Shown piece after piece: positions 34,490 through 35,662 of a DNA stretch of 35,662 nucleotides. How positions within the stretch are numbered: position 1 is the first letter of the stretch; each line of letters opens with the position of its first letter. The stretch covers positions 1 through 35,662 of the forward strand of contig JBIKVP010000015.1 in assembly GCA_044356745.1 (NCBI GenBank), given 5' to 3'. The notes beneath the pieces were generated by a model. That model was not told the DNA's origin, did no database searches, and worked only from the letters and a program-made list of their open reading frames with translations. The translations under genes and the position numbers were made by a program. This DNA is from JBIKVP01 sp044356745 (GTDB lineage: Bacteria > Pseudomonadota > Alphaproteobacteria > Rhizobiales > Beijerinckiaceae).

Positions 34490-35026
34490 TCAAGCGTTCT
34501 TTGCGGCATGTCTTGCCATCGCGGCGGTGATCATGGCTTTCGCTTCGTCGGCATCACCCCAACGGATTACTTTGACCCATTTATTCGCTTCAAGATCTTT
34601 GTAATGTTCAAAAAAGTGCTGAATTTGTTTGAGCGTTATGTCAGGCATCTGATTGTAATGAATGACATTTTCATAACGACGTGTGATTTTATTAGACGGA
34701 ACAGCGATAATTTTCTCATCTCCGCCCGCCTCATCTTCCATCAGCAAAACACCAATAGGGCGCACATTGATCACAGCACCTGGCACAATCGGGCGTGTAT
34801 TGGCAATCAGCACATCACACGGATCTCCATCATCAGAAAGTGTGTGTGGAATAAAGCCATAATTTCCCGGATAGCGCATCGGGGTGTATAAAAAACGATC
34901 GACGACAAGCGTGCCTGCGTTTTTATCCATTTCGTATTTGATTGGTTCGCCGCCAATAGGCACTTCAACAATCACATTCACATCATCAGGTGGATTTTTA
35001 CCGATTTCAATTGCATCAATACGCAT
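34490..35026 (-). CDS. ppa: Inorganic pyrophosphatase (family I)
   Basis: This soluble Mg-dependent enzyme hydrolyses pyrophosphate and so pulls biosynthetic reactions forward. The signature DGDPCD (66-71) holds metal-binding Asp residues. EVPIGGEPIKYEMDK, RFLYTPMRYPGNYGFIPHT and the late HFFEHYKDLEANKWVKV are typical. Length (178) is normal. It ends next to the strong terminator at 34438-34475 and is followed upstream by the antitoxin gene on the same strand, 120 bases away. Confidence 0.97.
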   Translation of the reverse strand: MRIDAIEIGKNPPDDVNVIVEVPIGGEPIKYEMDKNAGTLVVDRFLYTPMRYPGNYGFIPHTLSDDGDPCDVLIANTRPIVPGAVINVRPIGVLLMEDEAGGDEKIIAVPSNKITRRYENVIHYNQMPDITLKQIQHFFEHYKDLEANKWVKVIRWGDADEAKAMITAAMARHAAKNA

Positions 35027-35145
35027 AACTCAACATATCCCTTTTTCATTCATTTCGTCGCTCTGCATAAACCGTAGAGAGCTTAATGAACAGTGAAATA
35101 TATGGTCAATGTGATGGAAATTCGCCTTAAAATATAATACTGGAA

Positions 35146-35364
35146 TCAAGATGGCAGCCGTTCAGCAATCCATAATTTAATAAGGGATTGACGCGTTACA
35201 CCAAGACGTTGCGCCTGTTTATCTAAAGCTTCAACAACCCAGGCAGGAAAATCAACATTCACCCGCTTGGTTTGCGTATTAGGGCGGCGTGCCTTAGACC
35301 AATCCACAAGCTCCGTCATATCCTTGTCTTGATCAAAGGCTTCATCAAATTCATGCGCTTTCAT
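35146..35364 (-). CDS. Orphan BrnA-type ribbon-helix-helix antitoxin
   Basis: This 72-residue protein has an N-terminal toxin-binding-like part (MKAHEFDEAFD, then SKARRP) and a ribbon-helix-helix DNA-binding part with RVNVDFPAWVVEALDKQA and LGVTRQSLIKLWIAERL. It resembles BrnA/CopG-type antitoxins that normally pair with a small BrnT-like RNase toxin gene directly upstream. I chose ATG 35364 because AGGTG lies about 6 bases before it; a GTG at 35373 is in the same frame. Upstream only about 60 bases remain before the IS630 element, with no recognisable toxin, so the partner was lost, displaced by the insertion, or never there. Confidence 0.8.
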   Translation of the reverse strand: MKAHEFDEAFDQDKDMTELVDWSKARRPNTQTKRVNVDFPAWVVEALDKQAQRLGVTRQSLIKLWIAERLPS

Positions 35365-35423
35365 ATTAAGCACCTGTCATCGTGAATCACATGAGTGAAA
35401 TGGGACAGAATTTTATTGTAATA

Positions 35424-35662
35424 TACCCCTCGTGAGTGAAGAGTTGGCGTTATCTTTTTATTAAGGTTGTTTTGATTCCAATTTGGTATGGGTACGCTTT
35501 TAGAACCGGATCAACGGCAGGAGCTTTTGAAACGCCGCCGCACCGAGCGAGATGGGCGTGTCAAGGATCGGATCAAGGCTGTTTTGTTGCGCGATGATGG
35601 CTATAGTGTTGAACAGATCGCACGGGTGCTGTTTCTCAGCGATGAGGCGATCCGCCAGCATA
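35424..35662 (+). mobile_element. IS630-family insertion sequence, 5' end (cut by window edge)
   Basis: The left terminal inverted repeat (35424-35447) starts TACCCCT and ends GAAGAGTTGG. It is the reverse complement of the repeat at 100-123 with 19 of 24 positions identical. It is preceded by TA (35422-35423), as expected for the TA target duplication. The transposase start follows at 35488. The orientation is the same as that of the fragment at the window start. Confidence 0.85.
35488..35662 (+). CDS. IS630-family transposase, N-terminal fragment
   Basis: The frame opens at ATG 35488 and runs off the window after 58 codons. The peptide includes RTERDGRVKDRIKAVLLRDDG and YSVEQIARVLFLSDEAIRQH, the N-terminal helix-turn-helix of IS630 transposases (compare DGR.RDRIKAVLL..EGWS...IA). 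The middle of the protein, with the DDE residues, lies outside the window. Confidence 0.85.
   Translation, partial: MGTLLEPDQRQELLKRRRTERDGRVKDRIKAVLLRDDGYSVEQIARVLFLSDEAIRQH

Noticed and set aside
1..35662. The window as a circular plasmid closed through one IS630 copy.
   Set aside because: The two IS fragments together lack the middle of the transposase, and the gene content (dnaN, recF, ftsI, rsh, pheT) is chromosomal.
1..35662. CRISPR arrays, rRNA genes, prophage modules and riboswitches.
   Set aside because: I found no repeat-spacer pattern, no rRNA sequence and no phage structural genes, and no riboswitch that I could recognise.

Overview
The window looks like chromosomal DNA of an alphaproteobacterium, most probably a member of Hyphomicrobiales (Rhizobiales). 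The evidence for this is the omega subunit with its long acidic tail next to a bifunctional Rsh, a (2S)-methylsuccinyl-CoA dehydrogenase-type acyl-CoA dehydrogenase, the parvulin-argJ pair, and a palindromic intergenic repeat (29784-29887) of a kind I recall as widespread in Rhizobiales. Base composition looks lower in GC than in typical free-living Rhizobiales. I cannot name the genus.

Both window edges lie inside IS630-family insertion sequences. The first 123 bases are the 3' end of one copy (last 38 transposase residues plus terminal repeat). The last 239 bases are the 5' end of another copy in the same orientation. The two terminal repeats match at 19 of 24 positions. The window is therefore probably an assembly unit that breaks at repeated IS copies.

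Layout: tRNA-Lys and xth on the minus strand (179-1229). An A/T-rich block follows with an unrecognised, cysteine-free 767-residue protein (1556-3859), the most novel-looking gene here. Next come rpoZ and rsh (4004-6823), lpxB and a CHASE2 adenylate cyclase on the minus strand (6829-10012), a divergent FecR-domain periplasmic protein, and rmuC. Then holC, ychF, argJ and a secreted parvulin lie on the minus strand (12275-16266), followed by the division genes rsmH-ftsL-ftsI (16542-19938), a small membrane protein gene on the minus strand, and lptC-lptA. The minus strand then carries pheT, a Wza-like lipoprotein gene, a phosphoprotein phosphatase-like gene, the acyl-CoA dehydrogenase, an EamA transporter gene, recF and dnaN (21880-31015). 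Last are a periplasmic proline-rich protein gene with mutL on the plus strand, then ppa and an orphan BrnA-type antitoxin gene on the minus strand.

Most genes are housekeeping: DNA replication and repair (dnaN, recF, holC, mutL, xth, rmuC), cell division and envelope (rsmH, ftsL, ftsI, lptC, lptA, lpxB), translation (pheT, tRNA-Lys, ychF), stringent response (rsh, rpoZ), arginine synthesis and pyrophosphate removal. Several usual partners are missing from their expected places: murE after ftsI, pheS before pheT, lptB after lptA, the lpxA/fabZ cluster beside lpxB. The genome therefore seems much rearranged compared with related bacteria.
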